DNA of 64,000 nt from Albula goreensis (GCA_022829145.1 CM040750.1:37829386-37893385), one strand, 5' to 3'; counted from the stretch's first letter, positions 1 through 12,238 are shown. Program-made: numbers and translations. The notes: a model not told the origin generated them from the letters alone.

Positions 1-1316
1 CCTGAATGTCAAACCCGTGACGATAACCCCGGGGGTGGGGAGGGGGGGGTGGTTGCTTGTTGCTTTTAGAATTCCCTCATCAACTACGCACTCCAGAGGA
101 CACGCCTCGGAGCGTTAAATAAGGAACTAACGGCGTTTCCCCAACACGCTCAATATGTCCCTGGAGCGTTTCCTATAAAATAAACCCAGCCGTCTACGCA
201 AACTCCCCCTGCAGCAGTTCCTCGCGTAATTTCATACACAGTTTCTGGCAGAGTTAAGTTTCCTAGCGCCACAACATCACAGCACAATGCCTCCTCTCTC
301 TCTCACGGGGTGCTGAATAAATTTAAATGCATGATTTTTGTCTGCTGAAATTACCATACTCCCCTCCCTGGCAGCGGCGAGAGGCAGAGCTGGAATTTTA
401 CAGAAGAGAAGCCAAGGATGGCGGGGGTACAAGCTGAAGTAATAGTCTCAGAGCGGCCGCTGACAAGTTCATTTGTATATAATTACTTACACTCCTCGCA
501 TAAGAAACAGACATTTGTCACCGTGACACTTGGATTCCAAGCGAGATTAATACATTATATCCATGGCTTTATAGTGCCTATCATCAATTTCGCTCTCTCT
601 TTTTCTCTCTCTCTCACTCTTTTAGCGTGGGCCCTACCTGCATGCTACAGACCGCAAGCGGCGTGTGGGGCCTGCAGGTAGAGTGGGACAGGTGTAAGAG
701 CTGAGGGGGGTCCCCTTAATTTCAAGCATAATGGATTGGTGGGCCAAACCAGGCTCTCTTTCGACGGCTGCTCTCATAGCAGCGCTGCGATGCCGCAGAC
801 CCACAGGAGCTGAGCGTAAGTCACATGACCCAGGAGCTGAGCGTAAGTCACATGACACAGTCCTCATCCGCTTCGCTCTATCTCCTTCCACACCTGCAGC
901 TCCACATGCATTCTTTAAATCAAACAGCTGAGGTGAAGAAAAGCATCATTGACATAAATCCCCTCAGTCTGCAGCTCTAATGTAAACTCCAAATTGGGGG
1001 AAAGTGATGTTTTAAGAAACAGGAATGCATATATCACCGCAGAAATGCGCTCGTTGCACTCCACGGTGTCCTATTAGTCAGTCCTCATTGAGGAGCTGAG
1101 AGCAGACGGTTTTCCATCTACGGTGCGTGCCTCAAACTCCCTCCGTGGGGACTTCCATAATACTCATGGGAGATTTTCCATATCTGCATAACACATCAGT
1201 CACACTGAACACAGGAAACACCGGTATTCCACACATAACTGCATATATTCACATGGAGATTTACACACGACGGCTATACCGCTTCCTCCTTAGACTACAG
1301 ACGCCCCCACTCCTCT
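1..1316. other. Low-copy non-coding DNA, conserved-looking
   Basis: No exon or RNA gene is visible. The stretch around 410-600 is balanced in composition, free of simple repeats and rich in homeodomain-like TAAT/ATTA words, the texture typical of vertebrate conserved non-coding elements. This is an impression from sequence texture only; no alignment could be made. A G-rich run lies at 28-52 and a short CT run at 596-620. Confidence 0.35.
804..858. promoter_or_regulatory. 27-bp tandem duplication with two GTCACATGAC E-boxes
   Basis: A 27-bp segment is repeated once in tandem. Each copy contains GTCACATGAC (820-829 and 847-856), an almost palindromic extended E-box of the kind bound by MITF/TFE/USF bHLH-zip proteins. 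The duplication and motif are seen directly; binding or enhancer activity is inference. Confidence 0.4.
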
Positions 1317-4300
1317 CAGAGATTGAGCTGAAGGTGGTGTCAGAGATTGAAGGTGGTGTCAGAGTGCTGTAGCTGAAGGTGGTGTCAGAGTGCTGTAGCT
1401 GAAGGTGGTGTCAGAGATTGAGCTGAAGGTGGTGTCAGAGATTGAAGGTGGTGTCAGAGATTGAGCTGAAGGTGGTGTCAGAGTGCTGTAGCTGAAGGTG
1501 GTGTCAGAGTGCTGTAGCTGAAGGTGGTGTCAGAGATTGAGCTGAAGGTGGTGTCAGAGTGCTGTAGCTGAAGGTGGTGTCAGAGTGCTGCAGCTGAAGG
1601 TGGTGTCAGAGATTGAGCTGAAGGTGGTGTCAGAGATTGAGCTGAAGGTGGTGTCAGAGATTGAGCTGAAGGTGGTGTCAGAGATTGATCTGAAGGTGGT
1701 GTCAGAGTGCTGTAGCTGAAGGTGGTGTCAGAGATTGAGCTGAAGGTGGTGTCAGAGATTGATCTGAAGGTGGTGTCAGAGATTGAAGGTGGTGTCAGAG
1801 TGCTGTAGCTGAAGGTGGTGTCAGAGGGATTGAAGGTGGTGTCAGAGATTGAGCTGAAGGTGGTGTCAGAGATTGAAGGTGGTGTCAGGGATTGAGCTGA
1901 AGGTGGTGTCAAGAGTGCTGTAGCTGAAGGTGGTGTCAGAGTGCTGCAGCTGAAGGTGGTGTCAGAGATTGAGCTGAAGGTGGTGTCAGAGTGCTGTAGC
2001 TGAAGGTGGTGTCAGGGATTGAGCTGAAGGTGGTGTCAGAGATTGAAGGTGGTGTCAGAGTGCTGTAGCTGAAGATGGTGTCAGAGATTGAAGGTGGTGT
2101 CAGAGATTGAGCTGAAGGTGGTGTCAGAGATTGAGCTGAAGGTGGTGTCAGAGTGCTGTAGCTGAAGGTGGTGTCAGAGTGCTGTAGCTGAAGGTGGTGT
2201 CAGAGATTGAGCTGAAGGTGGTGTCAGAGATTGAGCTGAAGGTGGTGTCAGAGTGCTGTAGCTGAAGGTGGTGTCAGAGATTGAGCTGAAGGTGGTGTCA
2301 GAGATTGAAGGTGGTGTCAGAGTGCTGCAGCTGAAGGTGGTGTCAGGGATTGAGCTGAAGGTGGTGTCAGGGATTGAGCTGAAGGTGGTGTCAGAGATTG
2401 AGCTGAAGGTGGTGTCAGAGTGCTGTAGCTGAAGGTGGTGTCAGAGATTGAGCTGAAGGTGGTGTCAGAGTGCTGCAGCTGAAGGTGGTGTCAGAGATTG
2501 AGCTGAAGGTGGTGTCAGGGATTGAGCTGAAGGTGGTGTCAGAGTGCGGAAGCTGAAGGTGGTGTCAGAGATTGAGCTGAAGGTGGTGTCAGAGTGCTGT
2601 AGCTGAAGGTGGTGTCAGAGATTGAAGGTGGTGTCAGGGATTGAGCTGAAGGTGGTGTCAGAGTGCGGAAGCTGAAGGTGGTGTCAGAGATTGAGCTGAA
2701 GGTGGTGTCAGAGTGCTGTAGCTGAAGGTGGTGTCAGAGATTGAGCTGAAGGTGGTGTCAGGGATTGAGCTGAAGGTGGTGTCAGAGTGCTGTAGCTGAA
2801 GGTGGTGTCAGGATTGAGCTGAAGGTGGTGTCAGAGATTGAAGGTGGTGTCAGAGATTGAGCTGAAGGTGGTGTCAGAGTGCTGTAGCTGAAGGTGGTGT
2901 CAGAGTGCTGTAGCTGAAGGTGGTGTCAGAGTGCTGTAGCTGAAGGTGGTGTCAGAGATTGAAGGTGGTGTCAGAGATTGAGCTGAAGGTGGTGTCAGAG
3001 TGCTGCAGCTGAAGGTGGTGTCAGAGTGCTGTAGCTGAAGGTGGTGTCAGAGTGCTGTAGCTGAAGGTGGTGTCAGAGTGCTGTAGCTGAAGGTGGTGTC
3101 AGAGATTGAGCTGAAGGTGGTGTCAGAGTGCTGTAGCTGAAGGTGGTGTCAGAGATTGAAGGTGGTGTCAGAGTGCTGTAGCTGAAGGTGGTGCCAGAGT
3201 GCTGTAGCTGAAGGTGGTGTCAGAGATTGAAGGTGGTGTCAGAGATTGAGCTGAAGGTGGTGTCAGGGATTGAGCTGAAGGTGGTGTCAGAGTGCTGCAG
3301 CTGAAGGTGGTGTCAGAGTGCTGTAGCTGAAGGTGGTGTCAGAGATTGAGCTGAAGGTGGTGTCAGAGATTGAGCTGAAGGTGGTGTCAGAGTGCTGTAG
3401 CTGAAGGTGGTGTCAGAGTGCTGTAGCTGAAGGTGGTGTCAGAGATTGAAGGTGGTGTCAGAGTGCTGTAGCTGAAGGTGGTGTCAGAGTGCTGTAGCTG
3501 AAGGTGGTGTCAGAGATTGAGCTGAAGGTGGTGTCAGAGATTGAGCTGAAGGTGGTGTCAGGATTGAGCTGAAGGTGGTGTCAGAGTGCTGTAGCTGAAG
3601 GTGGTGTCAGGGATTGAGCTGAAGGTGGTGTCAGAGTGCTGTAGCTGAAGGTGGTGTCAGAGTGCTGTAGCTGAAGGTGGTGTCAGAGTGCTGTAGCTGA
3701 AGGTGGTGTCAGAGATTGAGCTGAAGGTGGTGTCAGAGATTGAGCTGAAGGTGGTGCCAGAGTGCTGTAGCTGAAGGTGGTGTCAGAGTGCTGTAGCTGA
3801 AGGTGGTGTCAGAGATTGAAGGTGGTGTCAGAGTGCTGTAGCTGAAGGTGGTGTCAGAGATTGAGCTGAAGGTGGTGTCAGAGATTGAAGGTGGTGTCAG
3901 AGTGCTGTAGCTGAAGGTGGTGCCAGAGTGCTGTAGCTGAAGGTGGTGTCAGAGATTGAGCTGAAGGTGGTGTCAGAGATTGAAGGTGGTGTCAGAGTGC
4001 TGTAGCTGAAGGTGGTGTCAGAGATTGAGCTGAAGGTGGTGTCAGAGTGCTGTAGCTGAAGGTGGTGTCAGAGTGCTGTAGCTGAAGGTGGTGTCAGAGA
4101 TTGAGCTGAAGGTGGTGTCAGAGATTGAAGGTGGTGTCAGAGTGCTGTAGCTGAAGGTGGTGTCAGAGATTGAGCTGAAGGTGGTGTCAGAGATTGAAGG
4201 TGGTGTCAGAGTGCTGTAGCTGAAGGTGGTGTCAGAGATTGAGCTGAAGGTGGTGTCAGAGTGCTGTAGCTGAAGGTGGTGTCAGAGATTGAGCTGAAGG

Positions 4301-5174
4301 TGGTGTCAGAGATTGATCTGAAGGTGGTGTCAGAGATTGAAGGTGGTGTCAGAGTGCTGTAGCTGAAGGTGGTGTCAGAGTGCTGTAGCTGAAGATGGTG
4401 TCAGAGATTGAAGGTGGTGTCAGAGATTGAGCTGAAGGTGGTGTCAGAGATTGAGCTGAAGGTGGTGTCAGAGTGCTGCAGCTGAAGGTGGTGTCAGAGT
4501 GCTGTAGCTGAAGGTGGTGTCAGAGTGCTGTAGCTGAAGGTGGTGTCAGAGATTGAGCTGAAGGTGGTGTCAGAGATTGAAGGTGGTGTCAGAGATTGAA
4601 GGTGGTGTCAGAGTGCTGTAGCTGAAGGTGGTGTCAGAGATTGAGCTGAAGGTGGTGTCAGAGATTGAGCTGAAGGTGGTGTCAGAGTGCTGCAGCTGAA
4701 GGTGGTGTCAGAGATTGAGCTGAAGGTGGTGTCAGAGTGCTGTAGCTGAAGGTGGTGTCAGAGATTTGAAGGTGGTGTCAGAGATTGAAGGTGGTGTCAG
4801 AGTGCTGTAGCTGAAGGTGGTGTCAGAGATTGAAGGTGGTGTCAGAGTGCTGTAGCTGAAGGTGGTGTCAGAGATTGAGCTGAAGGTGGTGTCAGAGATT
4901 GAGCTGAAGGTGGTGTCAGAGTGCTGCAGCTGAAGGTGGTGTCAGGGATTGAGCTGAAGGTGGTGTCAGGATTGAGCTGAAGGTGGTGTCAGAGATTGAG
5001 CTGAAGGTGGTGTCAGAGTGCTGTAGCTGAAGGTGGTGTCAGAGATTGAGCTGAAGGTGGTGTCAGAGTGCTGCAGCTGAAGGTGGTGTCAGAGATTGAG
5101 CTGAAGGTGGTGTCAGGGATTGAGCTGAAGGTGGTGTCAGAGATTGAGCTGAAGGTGGTGTCAGAGTGCTTAGC
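1317..5174. repeat. Large minisatellite, 24/26/19-bp units (~3.9 kb)
   Basis: Roughly 160 head-to-tail units share the core GCTGAAGGTGGTGTCAGAG. Three unit types alternate: 24 bp (with GAGATTGA before the core), 26 bp (with GAGTGCTGTA) and a 19-bp type that lacks GAGCT. Local phrases such as 24-19-26 recur, notably between about 3,840 and 4,260, which indicates duplication of blocks as well as single units. Both edges pass abruptly into low-copy DNA. The strands are strongly asymmetric (G-rich top strand). Nothing suggests coding: one reverse frame stays open for about 110 codons only. Confidence 0.97.
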
Positions 5175-5765
5175 TGCCTGAGAAACCATTGTTATTTGAG
5201 TGAATTTTTACGGAGAGGAGTGTGTCGGTCGGGGTGGGGTGTTAGGGGTGCGCTTTTGGTGGTGGGTGTAGGATTACTCCCCCAGTGATGCGACGGTTCC
5301 TTCCCCTTGTCCATTCGCTCGTTCCTGTCGTTTTTCTGGCGGCGTTTAGCGAGCGCTGGCTCAGCAGGACGGGCCCTTCCCGAGCAGAACCCCATCACCG
5401 TCATTACGCCGCCTTCCCTGAACCACTGCCAGTTTTTTTCTCCTTTTTTTTGAGTTTGGCACATCGATTTGGCAGCCTGACTTTGGGCCAGGAGGGTGTG
5501 GGCGCTGGGGGTATGGGGGGTCATTCCAGGCTTCATTAAGGGAATCGGTTCTTAATGGACACTGTGGCTGGAGTAGCGGGTGATTAATACAGCGTTTGGC
5601 CGTGTACGGGGTTCACTCCCTCCAGCCCCTCTTTCACTGCCATTTTACAGCTTTCTCACACAACGTGATGCGAAGCAGATCTTCCGCTCACAAATTACGG
5701 CAAAAGCAAATGAGATTGGGTGACAAGCGGGTAACGTCTCCAAATGTATGATGAGGAGCTTAAAA
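5175..5765. other. Low-copy spacer, no gene seen
   Basis: Mixed sequence with a GT-rich start (5,215-5,275) and otherwise unique texture. Overlapping short open frames occur on both strands near 5,192-5,539, but neither shows codon bias or a recognisable domain. Possibly conserved non-coding DNA. Confidence 0.35.
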
Positions 5766-7075
5766 CTGCCGTTTACTCACAGGATCACTGTACCCCACAC
5801 GCAAACACAACCAATCACACTGCTGTTCACTGGCAGGATCACTGTACCCCATACAAAAACACAACCAATCACACTGCTGTTCACTGGCAGGATCACTGTA
5901 CCCCATACACAAACACAACCAATCACACTGCTGTTCACCGGCAGGATCACTGTACCCCATACAAAAACACAACCAATCACACTGCTGTTCACTGGCAGGA
6001 TCACTGTACCCCATACACAAACACAACCAATCACTCTGCTGTTCACCGGCAGGATCACTGTACCCCATACACAAACACAACCAATCACTCTGCTGTTCAC
6101 CGGCAGGATCACTGTACCCCACACGCAAACACAACCAATCACACTGCTGTTCACTGGCAGGATCACTGTACCCCATACACGCAAACACAACCAATCACAC
6201 TGCTGTTCACCGGCAGGATCACTGTACCCCCACACGCAAACACAACCAATCACACTGCTGTTCACCGGCAGGATCACTGTACCCCACACGCAAACACAAC
6301 CAATCACACTGCTGTTCACCGGCAGTATCACTGTACCCCATACAAAAACACAACCAATCACACTGCTGTTCACCGGCAGGATCACTGTACCCCATACACA
6401 AACACAACCAATCACACTGCTGTTCACTGGCAGGATCACTGTACCCCATACACAAACACAACCAATCACACTGCTGTTCACCGGCAGGATCACTGTACCC
6501 CATACACAAACACAACCAATCACACTGCTGTTCACTGGCAGGATCACTGTACCCCATACAAAAACACAACCAATAACACTGCTGTTCACCGGCAGGATCA
6601 CTGTACCCCATACACAAACACAACCAATCACACTGCTGTTCACTGGCAGGATCACTGTACCCCATACACAAACACAACCAATCAAACTGCTGTTCACTCA
6701 CAGGATCACTGTACCCCATACACAAACACAACCAATCACACTGCTGTTCACTGGCAGGATCACTGTACCCCATACACAAACACAACCAATCACACTGCTG
6801 TTCACTGGCAGGATCACTGTACCCCATACACAAACACAACCAATCACACTGCTGTTCATTGGCAGGATCACTGTACCCCATACACAAACACAACCAATCA
6901 CACTGCTGTTCACTGGCAGGATCACTGTACCCCATACACAAACACAACCAATCACACTGCTGTTCACCGGCAGGATCACTGTACCCCATACACAAACACA
7001 ACCAATCACACTGCTGTTCACTGGCAGGATCACTGTACCCCATACACAAACACAACCAATCACACTGCTGTTCAC
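5766..7075. repeat. 54-bp minisatellite, ~24 copies
   Basis: About 24 tandem copies of a 54-bp unit containing GGATCACTGTACCCCATAC and a CCAATCAC word. Variants differ at a few sites (ACACGC, ACAAAA or ACACAA after CCCCAT; CACTGG or CACCGG at the join). Because 54 is 18 codons and the unit happens to lack stops in most frames, frames of up to about 498 codons stay open at once on both strands. Simultaneous openness in several frames argues that this is a by-product of unit length and not a protein. One CCAAT word per unit gives about 24 evenly spaced CCAAT boxes. Confidence 0.96.
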
Positions 7076-7194
7076 TCTGGTTTTTCCACACAACTTCACC
7101 ATTACCAGCACAAGGGGTGGGGGGAGCGTTCTGAACAGAGGTGCCACTCAGATCTGCTCCTCCTGCTAAGTATTGATGAAGTGTTTCAGAGTAA

Positions 7195-7482
7195 GATCCT
7201 GGATCAGTTTTGCTTTTTAGCTCAGGAAGAATTAGGCTAGGATATAGGCAGGAGAAACATGATCATAGATCAAGGCTTCTACACTGAAAACGGGCCGTAA
7301 GCTTGGGTCAGTTTTATTTAACAGTGTGGATTCACTCACAGATTTAGGATACGGGCAGTGGGAACCTGATCCTAGATCAGCACTTCTGCACTGCAGAGTT
7401 TTACTGCGTATTAGGATATGAGTGGGGAAAACTGATCCCAGGTCAGCGCTCTTGCTCTGGAGGCACAACGCAGGCCCTGATC
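7195..7482 (+). repeat. Dispersed fish repeat with threefold internal structure
   Basis: The motif GATCCTAGATCAGCACTTCT and its surroundings (TTAGGATA about 25-30 bp upstream, TGC(A/T)CTG downstream) recur three times, near 7,233-7,300, 7,347-7,398 and 7,408-7,460. The first copy also has the upstream GATCCTGGATCAGTTTTGC word. A related single copy lies at 18,350-18,468. I recall this as a widespread fish repeat but cannot name its family; it has no visible tRNA promoter. Confidence 0.6.
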
Positions 7483-7901
7483 TGCATGTCATTCATTTAT
7501 CTCCAGCGAACTCACAGCCGAGTGCTGCGCTGTGTTCTCAAACAGCTCTTCGAGCGAAGCAGGGACACACTGACAGCGTCCTTTACTCCCGTCTTAATGG
7601 GCTTTTGCTGGAGATTCAGTATTTAAAGCGGAGTTAGCCAAGGGGGGGTTTGAGAGAGGGATCGGCGGAGCAGAGCGATCTCTGAAACAGCTTTCATCAG
7701 CGGGCTGCTGGAGAGACAGCCATTAGAGCTCTTTAACACCGTGTTGATGATAATAGCACCTCTCGCTCTCTTGCTCTGCCCTCTCTCACTCACTCACTCA
7801 CTCTCTCTGCTTTCCCCCTTCTACTCTTTTTCCGCTAACACGCTCAAGAGGTTTTCCAAGACCCTCAGTTACAAATCAACCCTGCTTTTTCAGGCACGTA
7901 A

Positions 7902-7903
<2 letters not shown>
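7483..7903. other. Low-copy DNA, no gene seen
   Basis: Unique-looking sequence with a short CTCA run near 7,785-7,806. No domain-bearing frame. The part 7,480-7,640 has the texture of conserved non-coding DNA. Confidence 0.3.
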
Positions 7904-7945
<42 letters not shown>

Positions 7946-7957
7946 ACACACAAACAT

Positions 7958-8007
<50 letters not shown>

Positions 8008-8019
8008 ACACACAAACAT

Positions 8020-8053
<34 letters not shown>
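7904..8053. repeat. (CA)n microsatellite with internal 61-bp period
   Basis: CA repeats interrupted twice by the same CTGACACACAAACATATT block, 61 bp apart (about 7,943 and 8,004), so a CA segment plus its interruption has been duplicated. Reads as poly-His/Thr in one frame and poly-Cys/Val in the other; not coding. Confidence 0.95.
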
Positions 8054-8056
<3 letters not shown>

Positions 8057-8137
8057 TTCACAATCACATACACATGTGCACACAGACACCACTGGCCATC
8101 TGTATGCATGCATAACTGCTGTGGGAGCGCTTTGCAT

Positions 8138-8360
8138 CTCATTATTACACAGTTACACATCCTCACTGTGTGTTATTACACTGCTATAAACCATTATTAC
8201 AGATAGACATCGTTAGAATTCATTATTACAGCACAATTCATCATTATTACAGAGGTACGCCCGTCGTTTGTTATTACAGTGTTATTATTATTTAGTAATA
8301 CATCAAATTTGTGTTTGTTACAATGTGCTGTTACAATGTTGTAAATCATTATTTAAAGGT
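8138..8360. repeat. Degenerate ATTATTACA repeat
   Basis: Words such as CATTATTACA and TGTTATTACA recur about every 30-45 bp, with diverged sequence between. This looks like an old tandem array that has decayed, in contrast with the near-perfect arrays elsewhere in the window. Confidence 0.5.
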
Positions 8361-9352
8361 CACATTTCCTTATGTTATAATACAGCGGTGCAACCCTTTT
8401 TCGGGGTCTTTAAAGTGTTGCAGTTACTCAGCATTTTTCTATACTGTTGATTCACTGTCTGCCATCAGTCAGACGATGTTGTGATCAACGAGGTTTTAGG
8501 AAATAGAAAGGAATGCTCTGCCAATTACGCTCCGCCATGCCTCCTAACTCTTCACCCCCAGTGATCAGCTACGTCATGGTTTTGTGTTCCGGCACATTCT
8601 GCTCTCCCTCTCAGGAGCTCCTTGTGTGCAAACCCGTGGGTGTGAGGCCAATTAACACGACTAAGAGCTGTTCTGTAAACTCAAATCCCCTGTTTAACGC
8701 AGTCTGACAGAATACTTTAAAAAAACAACAAAACACAAAACCTATTCTCAAAAGAAACACCCTCACCTTTCATTAATTCACCTCGTTTACATAAATATCT
8801 GCTCCCATCGTATCCCAGAACCTGCTCCCGTATGCTCCCCGCACTCAAACAGAATTCATTTATACATAAACAGCTGCTTCCCACAGCCTCAAATAAAAGT
8901 GTGGTGTTTTTTTTAGAAGCTTCTTAATACACCACGCAGAAGTTACACTTTTTGTTTGATGTTGGGTGTGTTAAAAAGAACCGTTCAGACTCACATTATT
9001 TCTGGACTCTAATGAAAACGGTGATGTCAATACAAATTTCTAGCCTTAAAAGATGTGCTTTGTGGCTTCTCCTGTAATAGGGAAATTTCCCCTGACATTT
9101 AGGCGGTGCAGAAGCTTATGAATTCCTCTACGATCCTTAATGCACATCACCTTATCTCCCACAGGCAGGCCCGGGACGCTAACTTTGCTAATCCTCTCCC
9201 TTTCCTCACACCTTCCACCATCTTATTTCAGGACGGCCTGAGGGTGATGGCACCGCCACCATCAGCGTCCCAGATCTCTTATCGTCATGGTGTTCCCCTT
9301 AGCACCTTCAAGAAGATTCCCATGGACTCCCATCTTTTATTTGTTTACCTTC
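8361..9352. other. Low-copy non-coding DNA
   Basis: No gene seen. The A+T-rich part around 8,750-9,100 has conserved-element texture. The longest open frames are under 90 codons and lack recognisable features. Confidence 0.3.
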
Positions 9353-10291
9353 CTGCAGTACGTTAGCTTAGCCGGTTTAGACTCACTGAGCTTACACACC
9401 TGCAGTACATTAGCTTAGCTGGCTTAGGCACACTGAGTTTACACACTTGCAGTACATTAGCTTAGCCAGCTTAGACTCACTGAACTTACACACCTGCAGT
9501 ACATTAGCTTAGCCGGTTTAGGCACACTGAGTTTACACACCTGCAGTACATTAGCTTAGCTGGCTTAGGCACACTGAGTTTACACACCTGCAGTACGTTA
9601 GCTTAGCCGGTTTAGACTCACTGAGCTTACACACCTGTAGTACATTAGCTTAGCTGGCTTAGGCAAACTGAGTTTACACACCTGCAGTACATTAGCTTAG
9701 CTGGCTTAGGCAAACTGAGTTTACACACTTGCAGTACGTTAGCTTAGCCGGCTTAGACTCACTGAGTTTACACACTTGCAGTACATTAGCTTAGCTGGCT
9801 TAGGTACACTGAGTTTACACACTTGCAGTACATTAGCTTAGCCAGCTTAGGCACACTGAGTTTAAACACCTGCAGTACATTAGCTCAGCTGGCTCAGGCA
9901 AACTGAGTTTACACACCTGCAGTACATTAGCTTAGCTGGCTTAGGCAAACTGAGTTTACACACCTGCAGTACATTAGCTTAGCTTGCTTAGGCAAACTGA
10001 GTTTACACACTTGCAGTACGTTAGCTTAGCCGGCTTAGGCACACTGAGTTTACACACCTGCAGTACGTTAGCTTAGCCAGTTTAGGCACACTGAGTTTAC
10101 ACACTTGCAGTACATTAGCTTAGCTGGCTTAGGTACACTGAGTTTACACACTTGCAGTACATTAGCTTAGCCAGCTTAGGCAAACTGAGTTTACACACTT
10201 GCAGTACGTTAGCTTAGCCAGTTTAGGCACACTGAGTTTACACACTTGCAGTACATTAGCTTAGCCACTTTAGGCACACTGAGTTTACACG
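9353..10291. repeat. 47-bp minisatellite, ~20 copies, A-box-like word
   Basis: About 20 copies of a 47-bp unit with TTAGCTTAGCTGGCTTAGG followed by CACTGAG and TTTACACACCTGCA. Many units contain TAGCTTAGCTGG or TAGCTTAGCCGG, which fit the tRNA A-box consensus TRGCNNAGYNGG; no B box (GGTTCGANTCC) is present in the unit. The A-box match may be chance, since no flanking SINE body identifies the source. Confidence 0.95.
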
Positions 10292-10379
10292 CTGAACCTT
10301 CATGGTATTTCCTTGCATTTTCCCTTTTTCCCAGAGTTAGGGATTCACTTTCCTTTTTCGCCATTGCCTCTGGGTTTCA

Positions 10380-10565
10380 TTTAGTGTGGATTAGGGAACC
10401 AGGCTTGGGGTAACTCAAAGGTTGCAGGTTTGATTCCCAGGAGGGTCACTGTGGCTTTTCCCCAGACCATGGTTCATCTTAATTGTTTCAGTACAGGGGC
10501 AATCAGAATTGTTTCATTCAATATCCAGTGGTATATACATGCAAAATGCAGACACTCCAGATACT
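10380..10565 (+). mobile_element. tRNA-derived SINE, old copy
   Basis: An A-box-like region (TAGTGTGGATTAGGG at 10,382) is followed by an anticodon-arm-like part and then GGTTTGATTCC at 10,427-10,437, a one-base variant of the Pol III B box GGTTCGANTCC. Downstream are CATCTTAATTGTTTCAG and a TATCCAGTGGTATAT word that match, by memory, the body of common fish tRNA-type SINEs (TTGCTTCAGTATATATCCAG). The 3' tail is unclear. Its head is clearly related to the unit of the array at 47,711-49,201. Confidence 0.65.
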
Positions 10566-10815
10566 TGTGAATAATGTTATTTTTATATTTTAAATGGAGT
10601 TAGATAAATCCAGTTTGTTGAGCTAATGCTGAAATCATGCCAAAGGTCTCACCTTATAAAGAGACATAAAAAATGAAGTACAAAGCTATAAAATCAGAGC
10701 TGAAAAGAAGAAGATAGTGTGGCTCAGACACACATAAAAGGGCTTTCATCTTGAGCAAACGTGTAGGTGTACATACATACAGGTTCTGCCTCTGAACATA
10801 AGATCACTCCAGAAA

Positions 10816-11431
10816 ACCAGAACACAGGAGAGGTAGAGGGAAACTCCATTCTAACCGGAACACAGGAGAGGTAGAGGGAAACTCCATTCTAACCGGAACA
10901 CAGGAGAGGTAGAGGGAAACTCCATTCTAACCGGAACCAGGAGAGGTAGAGGGAACACAGGAGAGGTAGAGGGAAACTCCATTCTAACCGGAACACAGGA
11001 GAGGTAGAGGGAAACTCCATTCTAACCGGAACACAGGAGAGGTAGAGGGAAACTCCATTCTAACCGGAACACAGGAGAGGTAGAGGGAAACTCCATTCTA
11101 ACCGGAACACAGGAGAGGTAGAGGGAAACTCCATTCTAACCGGAACACAGGAGAGGTAGAGGAAACTAGAGAGAAACCATTCTAACCGGAACACGGGAGA
11201 GGTAGAGGGAAACTCCATTCTAACCGGAACACAGGAGAGGTAGAGGGAAACTCCATTCTAACCGGAACACAGGAGAGGTAGAGGGAAACTCCATTCTAAC
11301 CGGAACACGGGAGAGGTAGAGGGAACACAGGAGAGGTAGAGGGAAACTCCATTCTAACCGGAACACAGGAGAGGTAGAGAGAAACTCCATTCTAACCGGA
11401 ACACAGGAGAGGTAGAGGGAAACTCCATTCT
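10816..11431. repeat. 38-bp minisatellite, ~16 copies
   Basis: Tandem 38-bp units containing GAGGTAGAGGGAAACTCCAT and TCTAACCGGAACACAG. Several units are internally shortened (about 10,940, 11,160 and 11,320), as expected from unequal exchange or replication slippage. Source sequence not recognised. Confidence 0.95.
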
Positions 11432-12206
11432 TTATCCAATTCCCACCCCACCACGATTAATTTCGGAGTACCCAAACTCTCAATTTCATTTCCCAGCACT
11501 TGAGAAATAAACCTGTGCTATGAGCACATTGATTAATTTCCTCATGATTCATATCTGTAAAATGTATTTTTTTATTCTGACTGTTTGGAGAATCTGTTGA
11601 GATGTAATAATGGGTTATGTATGAGAGCAGCGGCAGAAGCAGGCAGAATTCAAACATGCGGCTGCACAAGGGAAACATCTCCTATATATTTTGTCACCCG
11701 ACGAAATCAGCATATTCATGAAGCCAGCCAGCTTAGTGAGAACAAATTTCTCCAGCTTCCACTGTAATCACGGGAGGATGTTCTCCCCGATGTTTATTTA
11801 GTTTAAAACTTTCACCCATATCCCACAATCCAACAGGGCATGTTATTGTTTATCCCCTCGTTTGACTCTGGGAAATGCGCCTCTATGCCGAGCTGAGAAA
11901 ATGCAATACTGTTTAATTACATCACCTCCTTCAGAGTTATTTTTTATGATAATCTCACTTTCTCTGCAGATTCCTGGTTATATGAATATGATATAAATTA
12001 TGTCAGTGTAAGAGGAACACAGCAGATAACAGGAGACATAAATGAAGGAAGTCACGTTCTTACCCGCATGTTTAGCAGGTCTGCATGCGTGCTGTACCAG
12101 TGATCACATACATACCTGTGATCAGGTACCTGTGCTTGCAAAATGTGATGCTTTTTAAGTTTTCCCAGCTCCACAGCCAGCAACTCCACCATCACAATGT
12201 ATGTTC
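11432..12206. other. Low-copy, conserved-looking non-coding DNA
   Basis: About 770 bp without a simple repeat. The part 11,560-11,990 has balanced composition and many homeobox/SOX-like words (ATTCATGA, TTATTGTTTAT, TTTAATTACATC), which is typical of developmental enhancers in fish gene deserts. No exon signal. A small imperfect hairpin, GTACCAGTGATCAC with GTGATCAGGTAC, lies at about 12,095-12,130. Confidence 0.4.
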
Positions 12207-12238
12207 CATTTATTTATCAGATGCTCACATCCAGAGCA
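12207..12238 (-). mobile_element. SINE/LINE tail remnant
   Basis: The words TTTATCAGATGCTC and ACATCCAGAGCA resemble, in reverse complement, the 3' tail shared by many fish SINEs (CTCTGGATAAGAGCGTCTGC as I recall it). It directly abuts the first unit of the 5S-derived array, so the array begins at a junction of two elements. Confidence 0.45.

Noticed and set aside
5766-7075. Origin of the 54-bp unit from a SINE body
   Set aside because: Only scattered CACTGCTGTT and GTACCCC words agree, in inconsistent order.
5744-7240. 498-codon open frame
   Set aside because: It is the 54-bp array read through; several frames on both strands are open at once because the unit is 18 codons without stops.
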